Assembly (NCBI RefSeq): GCF_021155765.1
Contig: NC_060108.1
Location: forward strand, 17,633,025 to 17,697,024
Source: Diprion similis
Taxonomy: Eukaryota; Arthropoda; Insecta; Hymenoptera; Diprionidae
Length of the DNA: 64,000 nt
Direction: 5' to 3'
The translations under genes and the position numbers were made by a program. The notes beneath the pieces were generated by a model, which worked only from the letters and a program-made list of their open reading frames with translations, was not told the DNA's origin and made no database searches. Positions 26,741 to 40,000 of the stretch are shown one piece after another. Every line of letters starts with the position of its first letter. Positions within the stretch are counted from its first letter, which is position 1.

Positions 26741-29029
26741 AACCTGGTGAGAAACTCGTTGAGATATTCGCGCAAGTCTAATATGAATACATCTATATTA
26801 TAAAACTGGATGTGACATATTGGTATGTTCGAAACAGTTTTCGCGTAGTCGTAAATGAAACACGTACATACCTACGCGGAATTTGCGTATTGCATGCGAA
26901 TCATTGCACCTTGCGGTATTTGCAAATCGCCGGCGGTTTGCACAAGCCCACATTTACCATTTTCCACACCAGCACGCATTACCCTTGATAAAAATCAACG
27001 TATCGTATCATATCATCCTCTCTGGCAAGTGACGTCACGGCTGACAGTAGTCATTTCCATACGGATTACCTCGGCAGCGACGGTTCGGAGCGAGCACGTA
27101 ACTAATGTGTGCAAAAATGATAACGCAAGCGCGAATAGAAGCCAACAAGAAAGAGAAAAATTATAAAAATAAAACCGGATAAAAGTCGTTAAAATCTCAA
27201 GGAATGATGCAGTTTCGACAAGGCGACAAGTCGCCAACTGCTTATGGGCGAAGGCTTTCGACCTGCGCAGATTGTAGATAAATCGCCGCGTAAGTATACG
27301 GCAGACGTGGATCACACTACGTACGACACATAATGCATGCACCCACGTGAACGACGTGTGGCCTTGCTTTAATAGATTTATCCGCCGTCACGTAATTGAG
27401 AATAGATTATCTGACCAAATAAAATCGAACCAACCAGAATCAGGTGCGAGCGCTTGGAGAGGAGGGGAAGGCGAAAAGAAAATTAAACGTCTATGAAACT
27501 AACGAAGAATTTCTTCGACCCTTGTTTGTTACGTTGTGTTGTACGTACGCCGACCTGTGCCGCATATTTATTTGAATAGAATTCAATAGATCTTTGCTCG
27601 AACATCTAAGCGAACATTGACTTAATGCCGCATATTTATGAATTAACAACGAGAATTTAGTCACATGTAGCTATACGGATATGATCTACTGTAATTCGTC
27701 GAATTCAATAACAGCCGAGATAATTAGTTCCTACTTGTTATTGATCAGTCTCGTTCTGGTAAACTTACTATAAAATTTTAACCGACAAGTCAGATATAAT
27801 TAACCAGAACTGATTTAGTCACAGCCTTCATTCTACGTCATTCTGCGTGATGGCCGATTGTTAAAAATTGAAAAATCGAGAAAAACGGTTTCATCCGTAT
27901 ACTGCTTAGTTTTTTTCCCTGTAAATAGTAATATAATAATAGTAATGTGTTGATAAATTTGATAAACAAGGAATACAGGTGAAATAGAAAATCGAAATGA
28001 CTCGCGATGAGACGTCATGATGGAATTTTTTTTTTTTTTCTATTTACAAAATCGTAAAAATTGAACTAAAAATGAAGCAAAGTTGGGAAAGAAGGGGAAA
28101 TAAAACTTGTTGGAGGATTTAAGACTGGGTTGATATGTTCAAGTACGTAATAAGGCGATCCACCTGGATGAGAGAAAGGGCGTGCCTAGTCGTAGGCGTT
28201 TGTCACGGTCAAGTATGTGACGTACTTCTACTAAGCTACAACTACGTGTGTCTGCGGTTAATTGCACAGTAGGTATAACGAAATGTGAACGTTGATACAC
28301 CGTTTATAACGATGATTGAAAAATCCGAGGATACGAATCGAGGATTGGAGAAAAGTGCGAGCTGTCGGAGAGAAGGAGGGAAATAGAAGAAACACATCTC
28401 CGATTTCTCATGACCATATAAGGAGCTAAATTCTTAAAAAATGATCGCGGATAGTACGGGTAAAATATGACAGTTTGACACGCGGGTATTGAACGGCAGT
28501 AGCACGTGGTTAATGATAGTCTGACAGTCGATAAACGGTGAAATGTCCAAGCACTGTCACGACAGGGATACGATAAATGCATGTGAAAAAGTTGGAAATT
28601 TTTTTCGCCGGCAACCTGGCAAAATGGCAAAATGGCGCCTCTGGCGCCTGAGACACTCCTATTAAATGCGTCACCGAGCCGTACTCTCCGCGGCTACATT
28701 CACGCCTATCGCCTTTAATCTTTTAGGTACGATCTCGAACCGGAAGAATTAACCCGTCTACTTGATGTGGGAAATGAAAAATGCCGCCTCTACTGACTGG
28801 CTCGATTATCCCAGTGATAGGCGATCGACGTCATAATCTGTATGGTTGCCCGTTTAATTCGATGTGGAAGCCGCTTTCCACGATTTCCATGATCTCTGGT
28901 TGCTACGGGGTTCACACGGCCCGCAAACGACGTCGCGCACATTTAGCGTGAATTTCACATTTATATCGTATACACAGGATCTCCGGTTAGCAAGAATTGG
29001 GTTTCGGTACATTTTTGGTTAAAACTCAC

Positions 29030-29150
29030 CTTTTGAATGCAGAAAGTCGCCTGGAAAATCAAGGCTTCAGCGAATTTCAACGACTCCCGTCTAACACGAT
29101 CTCACAGAGTGCACTGCCGCTCACCGCCGGAAACCGCCATTTTAGACTAC
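29030..29150 (-). other. Candidate non-coding first exon, divergent from MRTO4
   Basis: Read on the minus strand, this stretch begins near AAAATGGCGG (a YY1-type element often found at transcription starts). It contains a 12-codon upstream frame (MAVSGGERQCTL) and ends at a near-consensus donor, AAAAG|GTGAGT, with the last exon base at 29030. The only minus-strand acceptor I can support downstream is that of the 14-3-3 zeta 5'UTR at 9998-10000. The simplest reading is therefore a distal first exon of 14-3-3 zeta about 19 kb from its start codon. It could instead belong to an unrecognised non-coding RNA. The left boundary is firm and the right boundary is approximate. Confidence 0.45.
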
Positions 29151-29349
29151 GTTCGATTAGACACTTCCCCTATCATCGATCATAACCTATCTTCACTCGA
29201 TACGCGCACCGTTCTTAACTCTCGTGCGATAAACATCTTGCGTAATTTACAAAAATTTTATTGATGTATACAAAACCTCACCGATATACTTGCCACTTGA
29301 ATAAGAATGAATTAATCGTGAAGTTGAATTCGACGTAAACAAAATGGCG
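29134..29349. promoter_or_regulatory. MRTO4 bidirectional promoter with YY1/Pho-like sites
   Basis: CCGCCATTTT at 29134-29143 and AAAATGGCG at 29341-29349 are YY1-type motifs in opposite orientation. They flank the interval between the minus-strand exon ending at 29030 and the MRTO4 start at 29471. I see no TATA box. This suits a housekeeping bidirectional promoter. Confidence 0.45.
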
Positions 29350-29470
29350 TCCACATTTCCTCCCGACTGTTTACTGCGTGACATTCGAACCGGTGCTACT
29401 AGCACATGGCTTATTTTTTTAAATAGTAGCTCAAAGTAATCAGATCGTTTGAGAAAACAGAAAGTGAAAG

Positions 29471-30796
29471 ATGCCGAAATCCAAAAGAGACAAGAAGAGT
29501 ACGTAAATCACCTTAAGAACTGTTGCACAAGTGAAATCTGAACAGTTGTCTAGAGATTATTGTCACATAACCTATAACTTGATACATACATGCTTGATAG
29601 TTGTCACTGATTTTGCACTTGGAATTATCAAAAACTCCTTAATACTAACAAGTTCTTGTAATTACTGAGCAATGATAAATTTTCATTTCGATTTTCAGTC
29701 ACACTTACAAAGACCAGTAAGAAGGGACTGGTTCTGAAACAACAGATCGTCGAAGACATTCGTAAATGCGTAACAAAGTATAACAGCATTTTTTTGTTCT
29801 CCGTTCAAAACATGAGAAATAACAAGCTTAAGGATATTCGGGCTGAATGGAAGGACAGTAGGTTTTTTTTTGGTAAAAACAAAATCATGGCGCTTGGCCT
29901 CGGCAAATCTCCCGAAGAAGAAGTTGAGGATGAAATACACAAATTATCTGCTGCTCTCAAAGGCCAGTGTGGACTCCTCTTCACTAACAGACCTAAGGAT
30001 GAGGTACTTGATTAATGAAAATGGCAATATATAAATATATAAATGTATTAGGAAAATATATCATATCATTATATTAGAATTTTTAAAAGCTTGTATTTTT
30101 CAAACAGGTCTTGGACTGGATGGAGCAATATGGTGAAGAGGATTACGCGCGCTCCGGTTTTGTCGCTAATGAGACAATAACAATACCTGAGGGGCCAATG
30201 CCAGAGTTTGCGCATAGTATAGAACCACATTTGAGGCAGTTGGGACTTCCGACATCACTTCAAAAAGGAGTTGTAACATTGCTCAAAGATCACGAAGTTT
30301 GCAAAAAGGGCCAGACACTCACTCCAGAACAAGCCAGAATACTGGTACGACATTTGTATTTATTTAGCAGATGTTTTCGAGTATCTAGACAATTCCATTA
30401 TCAAAAGCCCACAGGCTGTAGCTATGTAAGCTGTTTTTTTCCCTTTTGCTTTTCTGAAATTTTAATGCTAGTTCTCTAAAGTTTCCATTTCAATTCATTG
30501 AATGCATTGCAATACAAAATTTAAGAAAAAGTGAAATCCATCCATACGTGTCAAAAAGATTTCTTGCGGAATTACATGTAGACTTTATGAAGTATCAATT
30601 TACTGAATTCAGTTTGAAGCATTATTTTTGTACTTTCCTGTAGAAACTCATCGGCAGGGCAATGGCAACATTCAAATTAACGCCTCTTGGAGTATTTGTC
30701 AAGAGTGAAGGATACGTGCAAATTGCTACAGATGAAAACAATGATAATGATGATGACGATGCGGAGATGGAAACAGAAGACATAGTGGACAGCTGA
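29471..30796 (+). CDS. MRTO4: mRNA turnover protein 4 homolog (ribosome assembly factor)
   Basis: Nucleolar trans-acting factor related to ribosomal stalk protein P0. In the known family it occupies the P0 site on pre-60S particles until it is exchanged for P0. Exons are 29471-29498, 29699-30003, 30108-30344 and 30644-30796, all with GT-AG borders and consistent phase, giving 240 residues, the usual length. The N terminus [15 protein letters not shown] is typical of the family. It is followed by the L10-like domain with [20 protein letters not shown] and [20 protein letters not shown], a middle insertion domain with [21 protein letters not shown], and an acidic C-terminal tail rich in Asp and Glu. 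A polyadenylation signal AATAAA lies at 30828-30833. Transcription probably starts between 29350 and 29470, near a YY1-like motif. Confidence 0.96.
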
Positions 30797-30955
30797 AATC
30801 AGAATTAAAAATGACCTGTACATATTGAATAAAAAATTGTTTACCCATTCTTTGAACTTTTTTTATTTTTTCAGTTTAAGAATAAAACCTACAATTTTCT
30901 TCTTTTATCTCATATTCTAGAATATCAGTGACCTCATTGCCCTGAGGAAAAATGC

Positions 30956-31503
30956 ATGTTCCAAAACAATGTAGTCCTTGAAATCTGGATAAAAAAAAGC
31001 ATGCAGTTATTAGAAACAAACGGTTTTGAAATCTTTGGACAGCAGCGCAAAAACCAAGATAAATTTACTTCAAAATATAATCACCAAATAATACACAATA
31101 TTCATACCTTGTACGTATTCATTCAATGCATGATGAGTTGCATGTTGGGATTTGCTATATTTTGGATCGTCGGTATGACATGGGTGAGTGAAAAGCTCAA
31201 ACGAAGTTGAACCTTTTCATGCGTATAATACTTTGGAAAAACTATTTATGACAATCTCTGATACCAATGTAGGTAATCACTGTAGGTAATATTTTTAATT
31301 AACAGATTATATATCATTGGCTCAATGGAACTGTTCCAAAATCTAGTTGTGAAAATTCTAAAAGAGTGGCTTTCAAAATCACAGCAAATAATCATAAAAA
31401 ACGAAGAACTACTTCTGTAGAATCATGGGACATTTCTGACAATGAGGACGACGGCAAGGCCAGTCATGATGAGCTAACGTCATATCAGGCTACTTTTATT
31501 TAA
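30956..31503 (+). CDS. Small single-pass membrane protein, unrecognised, two exons
   Basis: I do not recognise this protein. The exon at 30956-31183 ends at a strong donor (TGG|GTGAGT) and joins in phase to 31306-31503 after a TTAACAG acceptor, giving 141 residues. Without the splice the frame closes soon after the donor; with it, the frame extends 65 more residues. The middle is a long hydrophobic stretch (about residues 52-82, including CMLGFAIFWIVGMTW), probably one membrane span. The C-terminal tail is basic and then acidic (KKRRTTSVESWDISDNEDDG) and rich in possible phosphorylation sites. A TTCTAG acceptor-like site at 30920 precedes the ATG and could end a 5'UTR intron. AATAAA-type signals follow near 31664-31672. 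The ATG is only 160 bp after the MRTO4 stop. An alternative start is the ATG at 31001. Confidence 0.5.
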
Positions 31504-34035
31504 CAAGTAAATTACAGTTTTTATACTTTAGTACCAAAATGATTAAATCTGAAAGATATTGTTTGGATGGTATTTGAAATCAATTCTGATAAGGTTGAAT
31601 TGAATATCAGAGTGTTATTTCAAACTTTCCAACGCAATCCGTCTGAAAAAAGTACAAATAATAATAAATAAATTTATCAACTACTTTTATGAATTAAAAA
31701 TACTAAAACTATTAATTATTTTTTCCCTTTATTATGTGAAACTTGTGTAGATTACAAGATATGATTATTACATTGAATAAACTGTTGTGTAGAGAGCTTC
31801 ACAATATTTACTTCAAACTTTCATAATTAATTATTTAATCTACCGGCTGATAAGGTTTTCTTGAATGCTTCGCTTTGATAGTAATAGGTTGAAAAGGCAT
31901 AATTATTCTTATTCTCAGAGGATACTAAGTGTTTGTTCCCATGCGGAGTGAATAATGTTCGTGTAAGATAGTGAGTGAATTTTCTGGGAAATTTGGTCAA
32001 TTCTTCTTGAATGACGTTAATCAAAGTGAATCTACATATGTAATACATCTCATTGCGAGCGACTTACTCCTCCAATTTGGAATCACAATCTTAATAAGTT
32101 ATGCTCCGCTCTCAATGTGTTAGAATAAGTTCGACATTCTAAAAGCAATATCAGCTCTCTAACAACAGGTTTTTATTAAAATACATTAATTCATGATCAT
32201 TATCACTAAAACGTATCGTTTATAGGCAACAATTATGTGACGACACTGAATGTAAAGCGAAGTGAGCGAATGAAATATAGCTGTGTACACGTATTGTTCA
32301 TGTTCCTCAAATCACAGGAATTCAGATCGTCATATTTACTCGAAATTACCTGAACAAAAGGATTGGTAATAACAAGAAAACTCGAAATATCGAATTATTT
32401 ATCAGTTAGTATGAAAGAAATATTCAAACATATATTCTAAAATGAAAACTGAATTTTCTTACTAGATACAATAATATAATACTCAACTAACAGAATCAAT
32501 AATGCCTGGTTACAAAATAAGTTTATATATTTTACATAATTTGGCTTACAGACCTGACTAATTTATAACTTAGAATTTATAATATATACATGTCTTACTA
32601 AACGATAATCAATCATTTTAACTAAGATATTATGGTAATTTTACGAATTCTAACTAGATGTGAATGTCTCAATCTTTTTTACTCCAATGCCATATGCTTC
32701 CAATTTTCACATCAAATTCTTTTTACAAATAAACACACGAGACAAAAATTAAATTAAGAAATTATCGAAGGGTTTTATAAATATAAAAGTATGATTATCT
32801 ATGTATAATATAAGTGGAAAATGATCTTTGGTAAAGTAATTACGCATTGCATTGTCAATCAGCGTTGCGTAATGACTTGATGACAAAAATAATACGGAGA
32901 GTAACGATAATACATACAATAATAAGAAAATATTAAAGATTGAGTCATTTTAATCGAAGTCAACTATTATCATACTTTATCACATGAAAAACAAAATGTT
33001 ACCGCTTCAATTTTTCTTTCAATTTTTTCACCCTTTCAAAACTAACATTACAATATGTTTATAGAGAATTTACCCTGAAATCTTAAAAAGTAATTTATAA
33101 AATATCAAATAAATTAAACAATACATCTACAAAAGTAATTTAGATCCGTTTTAGTTTGTGTAACAATTTGAACAGATACTAAATTTAGTTAAATATGGAT
33201 TTATCTATCCTCTTGCTCGTAATATCACAATCCCAAAGTCAGTTCTTTTATGTTCCAACTTGCCATAATCATTTTGTAACACCAACTGAATAGAAATCTT
33301 AATTGAAGAAAATAAATAATAAATGTCTGAGTAACATGGACAAGATAAGAGGTAAATGTTATACACCTGAATTATTGGTTTACAATTGAAACACGTTAAG
33401 TGAAAAGCTGGCAATACGTTGTAAGCAATAGATACTAATCTTTTACAGATTTAATTTCTCATCTCTCTTGATGCAAAAGCAAAACGCGTCGACAACGCTT
33501 ACCCAACTCTCAGATTTCAAGTAGTAATGATTTCATTCAAGTAACTGCTGGCGATCCTGCTACTTAAGCTGCTAGGTGCAGTATGAAACCGGCATGACGT
33601 ATGCGATGTAAGGAACTAATACCGAGATTGACAAATAAATAAACAACCAAAGTCCACAAGTTACGTATTTCACTATATATCACCTATCTTGGAATGTTTT
33701 TGGAATAAACACCGCAGACTATGTGTTTTCGTAACTTAAAGTAAAGTAAAAATTGTCGTTCATTTACTAGTCATTTAAAAAGAAAACAAAACCGAAATAA
33801 GTACAACAAAGCTATGAAAAATACAGGAAATCAATTCTTTCATTGCAACAAAGTGTTTCTTATTGGCGTAGTTGAGACAATTTTGAATGAATAGTAAGAA
33901 AAAATATTTCGTAGCAACACGTCAACCGGATCATCAGCTGCATCAATACACAGAGTATAAAACTTAGCTAGACAGAACAACTGTTTTAATAAATAATGAG
34001 CAATTTATTATTGCTCAGGTGACGAGTGAAGACAT
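31504..34035. other. Convergent 3' region between the small ORF and Lipin
   Basis: AT-rich and CpG-poor, with no supported gene. It presumably holds the 3'UTR of the plus-strand small gene on the left and a long Lipin 3'UTR on the right. A minus-strand frame at 31827-32048 (73 codons) has a balanced composition but no splice or family support. Confidence 0.5.
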
Positions 34036-37000
34036 TTATTGCGTAGTTTGTGTCTCAGTGCTTAGTACTTCTAGATCCGGCAACTCGGGAATTGGCTCTC
34101 GCCAGTAAGCAAAATTGCTAAATTCGTCGGTTGCATCTTCAGGCAGAGGGGGAAATAGGTGATCTACGATATAGCTCATGTTCGAGTACCTGAAATATAA
34201 AACAGAAATAGTAAAATTTCACAAGTTTGGCTTACGACGTGAACATTTAATTAACACACGTGATGTATGCAAGCAGTAATGATTTAGCAGCAGATAAATC
34301 ATGTATAACACACAGCACTTCCTTCCGGGCTAAATGACATTCAATTTATAATGCCAGTATCTCGCACCGGCTCAGTAATGTCCATGTGAACTCTGTTAAG
34401 AACGATTGTTGTTTTACTGCTAAGCAACGATGACAGTAGTAGATAGTGATTTTGTGAAAATGAAGGCTCAATAGTGAATATGTAGTCTGTCTGTTTTTCA
34501 AAAATTTGAGCAGATTAGCAAGTTGTAATAAAAGTATGAAAGGAATGCAAATAGACATGGCTTGTGAGAATGTACATGACAGAATATCAGCAAAAATCGT
34601 TTGTGGTATCAATTGGTAAGTTTTCAATTTTATGATGGTGTTAGAAAGTCAATGAAAATATTCTCAACTCATAAAAACGTTCTGTAATTAATATAACTGT
34701 AAGAATTAGGCGAGTAGCCAAGTTGCAGACCATCTAGTGTTTACTAGATGCATAATAGTAGAAAATTCAATAATATACGACGAATTTTATCAATCGAATC
34801 CCATTGATAAAAGGTTTGATTAGAAATTGTTTTCATGAGATAAGTGCATAAAAATTATCATTAGGGTGTTAGATGGATCTGGACATTGTACCCTGTGAAA
34901 CTAAGCTGATGCATGAATGTGTATAAGGCGCAATAACTACAGTTTTGTGATTTGCGCAAACTAACGTATCGGAAGATCACCAGGCGTAGTGAATTGCATA
35001 CGTTAATACGAAAAAACATCAGTAAACCCAAACTCTAAAAACTTAAATCTTGCATTGACAGTTATGATGATTAAGGAAATATGCATGACATCAAAATTAA
35101 TTAAATCGTGGAACTCTGAGCGTGAAGAAAGCCAAATGAATCATCAATTAAGTATATTTAAAAAAATTAAGGTAAGAACAAAAAACAAGTGTGTTGTGTC
35201 AAGTGCTTACCCTATACATCATAAGTAGAGAAGGAGCAAGCAGATGTACAACCAAATACGTCATCGGTTTTCGACAATAAATAAAAAATTTTATAAGAAA
35301 TATATAGTCAACACAGTCCAGCTGTCACGGTAATATAAATAAATATTTTCTCAAGAAAATTGAGGGATTGAAATCATCATATTTTGGAAGCTGCCTCATG
35401 GTAAACAGCTGCCAAAACTTGTATAATTAAATAGTACGAAATATCTGTCTCATGAATCACGGATAAAATTACTAAATATAACTAATTCTAAAAAAACTAT
35501 AATGCAACTAGCACCATGATACTACTGAAACAAAAAAATTGATCAAATTCTCTTTGTACAATCTCAAGCATTTGTAAACCTATATGTATGTATGTATATC
35601 TATACTGTGCGTATACTTTTGATCTGAGTCGATATGAGTACCAGGCTGAAGTCTACTCCAACATAGGCAGGTAATACCATTTTCTATGAAAGACTAGCTG
35701 AGCTGGATTTTAGTATATACTGGGAAAATTCGAAAACGACGACCATTGATTAAATTATTTTGACAAATAATAAGGCAAGTCGATAGTCGTCGCAAAATTT
35801 GACTAGGTTTCATTGACTTGTGAAGGAATTTTTCATTGATTAACTATCTATCGTAGCGTTGTCATCTGTAGAAGTGCAGTGGTATTGTAATGGCGGGAAC
35901 AAGTCATTGACCACTCCGCTCTGACACGTGTAACTGCAACCACACAAAACAGCCCCGCGTCAAAACGACTAAAGTGCTATTAGAATTTTGTTAAATTCCA
36001 CTATCCATATACATTGGTTAATCTGCTACACACCCGCAGTGTGCCTATGCCAGCTTATCTTTGCCCAAGTGAATCGAGTAGTTCCACACGTTAGGCTATG
36101 AAAGGGAAAAAGTATTCATAGTAGTACGGAAAATCGAAAAATTGGGGAGAAAAATTTAGCCAGTTTTCCCATTGATGCACATTTGGGATCGCCATAAAAA
36201 GACCTGCCTTATGGTTTTACAAGCAGACAGATTACTCTAGTAAAAATATCGTGTGAAAAATTAATATTTGTGAAACGACAGCTGTACAAATTCACATGTA
36301 TAAGGCAAAAATAATCTGTAGCAAAAGAGGCTGTTGTACAAAACTTAAACGTGCAATATTAAAGAAGTAATTAGAATCCTAATTAAAACGTGCAGCCTTC
36401 AAATTTGTATAATATTATGCGAATGGAACCAGACTAAAAATAATGCCATATTTTGGTTAGTTTGCTTCTTTGTTACCTCAATTTTGAATTACTTCTCCAA
36501 AGCTATTCTAATTACAATTTGACTGCATGCTAAAATTAGACATTTCTGATGGACAGGAGTATTTTTTTTTTTTTAATACTGAGTGAAACATTTGTTAACA
36601 GAGTTTTTCATCAAAATTGATGATAAGTTTCCTGTATTTACATAATAATTGCGGAATTGCAAGAAATCGTAGGTTGCTAGAAATGGAAGGAGAACAAGTG
36701 AAATTAACCAGGAACAGAAAAATAATTGACAATATTAAACAAGTATATAAATACTAGGGATTCGATATAAATTAAACTATGATTATTACATTCACAAACC
36801 ACCGAGCACTACGAATAATCGCAGCAACCAACTTCCAGTGGCACAATTAAATAGCGATGACAAACAAATGAGAAAAAATTAATTACTCACGAGGATTGGA
36901 ATGTCTGCGTCAGCTCGTGCTTCAATTCTCCACGATGATTGATCGTGAATATTCTTACTATCGGAATGCCCACTGCTCGGTATGCCCAGACATCCTAGTT

Positions 37001-40000
37001 CATGAAAAGAAAGAGTGTAAGAATTTTAGTATAAAAATTTTCAAGCAATTGATATATTACTTGATTCATAAACTCTTTTTGTTTGAAGACAGTACTCATA
37101 ACGCATTTTAGCGTAGCAACAGAAAATGCAAATTAAACTCACGTTTATACGATTTCCATATCCAGCATAAAAAGGCTTGGCGTCTTCGGGAAACAAGGCT
37201 TGAATATCGCTGAGGCAAGATATTTTAAACTGTTCTGGTTTTTTCTCAATAACTTCTCTATGTAATGCTGATAGCAAGCTCGTAGGATTAAGCAGCAAAG
37301 GCCCTTCAGGCAAGGACAAATCTCCCTGTTTTATACTCTTCAAATATTCCCTGGTGAGCCTAGCCTGGCCAATAGCTCTAGCAGAGAGATACAACAGCTT
37401 GTATCCATTATTTTTAATCTTGGTGAATAGCTGAGCAACACCTGATTGCGCCCAGTCTTTACCAACAATCGGTAGAATGTGTCCTAGCACGTCAGATTTC
37501 GTTATTGTACCATCTATGTCGGATATAACAATCTTGTCATCCCAACGCCATTTGTAAATGTGACATCTACATCTCGTTGTACCCTGATAAGCGGTTGTCA
37601 CGCTAAACACTACCTCGTTTGCACCATCCTTCAAACCCAAACTGGCCTAGAAAACGTAAGAACAGAAATTTTTTACATAAATTCTTCTGTCTATTCGTTT
37701 TTAATGACACTACAGATTGTATTTGATTGTGAAAAAATTGTAAAAATTGACAATATCGAGTAATATGATGCTCACAATTTGTTCTGAGGAGAGTCGCAGG
37801 GTCTTTCTGTATTTTTCGGTGGATTCATAGTAAGGTCTTCTTTCCATTGGTATTTTAACTCCTTGCGGTTCGTTGCGATTGCTGTCAGAGTCTTCGCTGC
37901 CACTGTAACCTTCTCCCTCTTGTTCACCATGTGTCTTTTCTCCTTTTTCAAGAAGCGATTCTTCCGGCGTATTCGGGAAGCTAGTCTGAGCTGCAGCTTC
38001 AGTTCCCAAGTGTAGATCGATTATTTCTTCCTCTTTTTGATCCCTGAAAAATAAATACCATATATACATATCTATTAATTTCATCATACTTAACACGTAG
38101 AATAGAAGACTTACATCCTGATGCTAACTGATGGCACACTTTCCGACGGAGGAGCTTCTTTAATTTCAATAAGCTGTTGCTGAGTTTGGCCGATTACTGG
38201 GCCATCAACTAGTGAAGAACAGAGAATTCTCAGTTGACTTATTTGTACAACATATTGCAACTGACGATGGAAAATGACAAATTAATTACCTTCTGATAGA
38301 TCCTTTTGTTTTTTAGATGGCTGACTGGAGCGACTCCATGAAAACCAAGAGCTGTAACCAGTGCGACCCTCAGTTTTGCCTTCACTTTGCTGTTTCTCAT
38401 CCTCGTGAACTGGGGTTAGCATGTAACGAGCGCATAAATTCTTGATGGCACTCTGGGGCAAGTGCCTTTGGAAAGCAGCCAAGGTCATGAGGATAGGACA
38501 GGCCATAGCCCAGTTATAAAACTTTCCGTTAATTTTGATGACCAAACTTGGATTTTCGAATAGTTTTGGATCATTACAAACATCTTCAAAGTGAAGCAAG
38601 TTTTGATGGAATGCCTCCTCGGAAGGTCCATCCTTGAAATCTAAGCCACCACAAAGAGACAACGTCACATCAACGTTACTATCGAATAGGGAATGTTTTG
38701 GCTCTTCAAAATCACTGTCAAGCGATTTAGGACCGCCGATGGCTCCTTCTACACTGTTTGGACTCTGGGGTAGACTTGGACCATTCCCAGACTCTGCATC
38801 TTCTTCATCCACACTTTTTCCACCTAACAAATGAAGAAAGAAATTTAGGAATCTGAAAGGTTTTTTACACTAAGTATCTCTTGTTTCATAATACAAAATT
38901 CGTTCATGTATGTATAAATAATTTATACACAGTTCGCATGATTAATTACAAGAAGCAGGACAAAAAGCTCAGTATGTTTCATGCATAAGTATGGGTAAAG
39001 AGAGGAAAAAGTATTGTAAGCAAAAGACTAAAATGAGTAGTAATACCTTTAGCAATAGTTGCCCTGCGATGAGACGTTGGCAAATAAAGAGCAGCGACTT
39101 CGGGGTCAAGTTCATCTGCATTCAGATCGCTCAAATATATTCCATCTGATTCCGGATTACGTACAAAGCGAGAATTGGTCCGCTTCATGTAGGCCAATGT
39201 ACGACTCAAAATCGATTGATGAGCGTCGACTGCCATCAAAATTAAATTTAGCATATATTTTCAAAATGGCTAGCAGTAGAACAAGAATGAATGATACCGG
39301 GCAGAAAAGGTAAGCTTAAAATTGTTATAGTTTACAAGGATCAAAGTCTGTGTTGAATGCGATTTGCTTAGGAATTGATGCTTGTAAGAATTTGCAACTG
39401 GGTACTTGCAGACATTCAAAGCTTGTTACGTTTTTTAGTGGAGTACTAAAAACTTTCATACTTACAGTCAGTAGGCTGATTTGCTGCTGTCGAAGTGTTC
39501 AACGAGCCCCTATGCGATGATAGTGAAGAGTCGGGAGGAGGGCTTGGCAATTCTCCCCATCTCCAACTCTGCTGATGCGTCTTTTCATCCTCAATTTCAG
39601 CTCTATCTTCAGTGAGCTTACGCATCTCAAATTCTGTATCAGATTGCACCGGAGAACGAGGCCTAGACTCCCGATTTCTAATTGAATAAAACCAGATGCT
39701 TTCACATTAAGAAACATAATATTGAATAACAAAATATCTGAGCTAACTTGATCTTGGCTTCTCTATGGTAGAGTACCCTCACTATCTGAACTTCTTCTAT
39801 GTTGAATTGATGAAAGGTAGACTTACTTTGTGATTTCTGTGTCACTGAAGAAATGAAAATCTGATTCTTGACGTAGAACTGGAATTTCTTGCGACAAGGG
39901 TGACGAGTGGGTATCGGTAGGTTCAGCTGAAGCGTTATTGGTTTCAACTTCGACAACTGGACTCGGCCCCTTTAACATCTTTAATCAATATATTCGTAAT

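Larger units (their letters stand above)
10001..29029. other. Long gene-poor region, probable 14-3-3 zeta 5' introns and regulatory DNA
   Basis: No recognisable protein-coding exon was found in about 19 kb. The base composition changes several times: AT-rich at 10-11 kb, more CpG-rich around 11.9-13.7 kb and 15.1-16.3 kb, and GC-rich islands at about 20160-20360 and 22915-23155. Because 14-3-3 zeta has a spliced 5'UTR and a minus-strand exon with a good donor ends at 29030, the span is most simply an upstream intron or introns of that gene. It also holds microsatellites, a TATA-containing promoter candidate at 13356 and a small inverted-repeat element at 18625, listed separately. Confidence 0.45.

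Noticed and set aside
10001-29029. tRNA or known insect microRNA genes
   Set aside because: By eye I found no cloverleaf with A and B boxes and no match to common insect microRNA sequences; a covariance-model scan would be needed to exclude them.
31827-32048. 73-codon minus-strand frame after the small membrane-protein gene
   Set aside because: Residue composition is fairly protein-like, but there is no family match or clear splice signal, and the position fits a Lipin 3'UTR.
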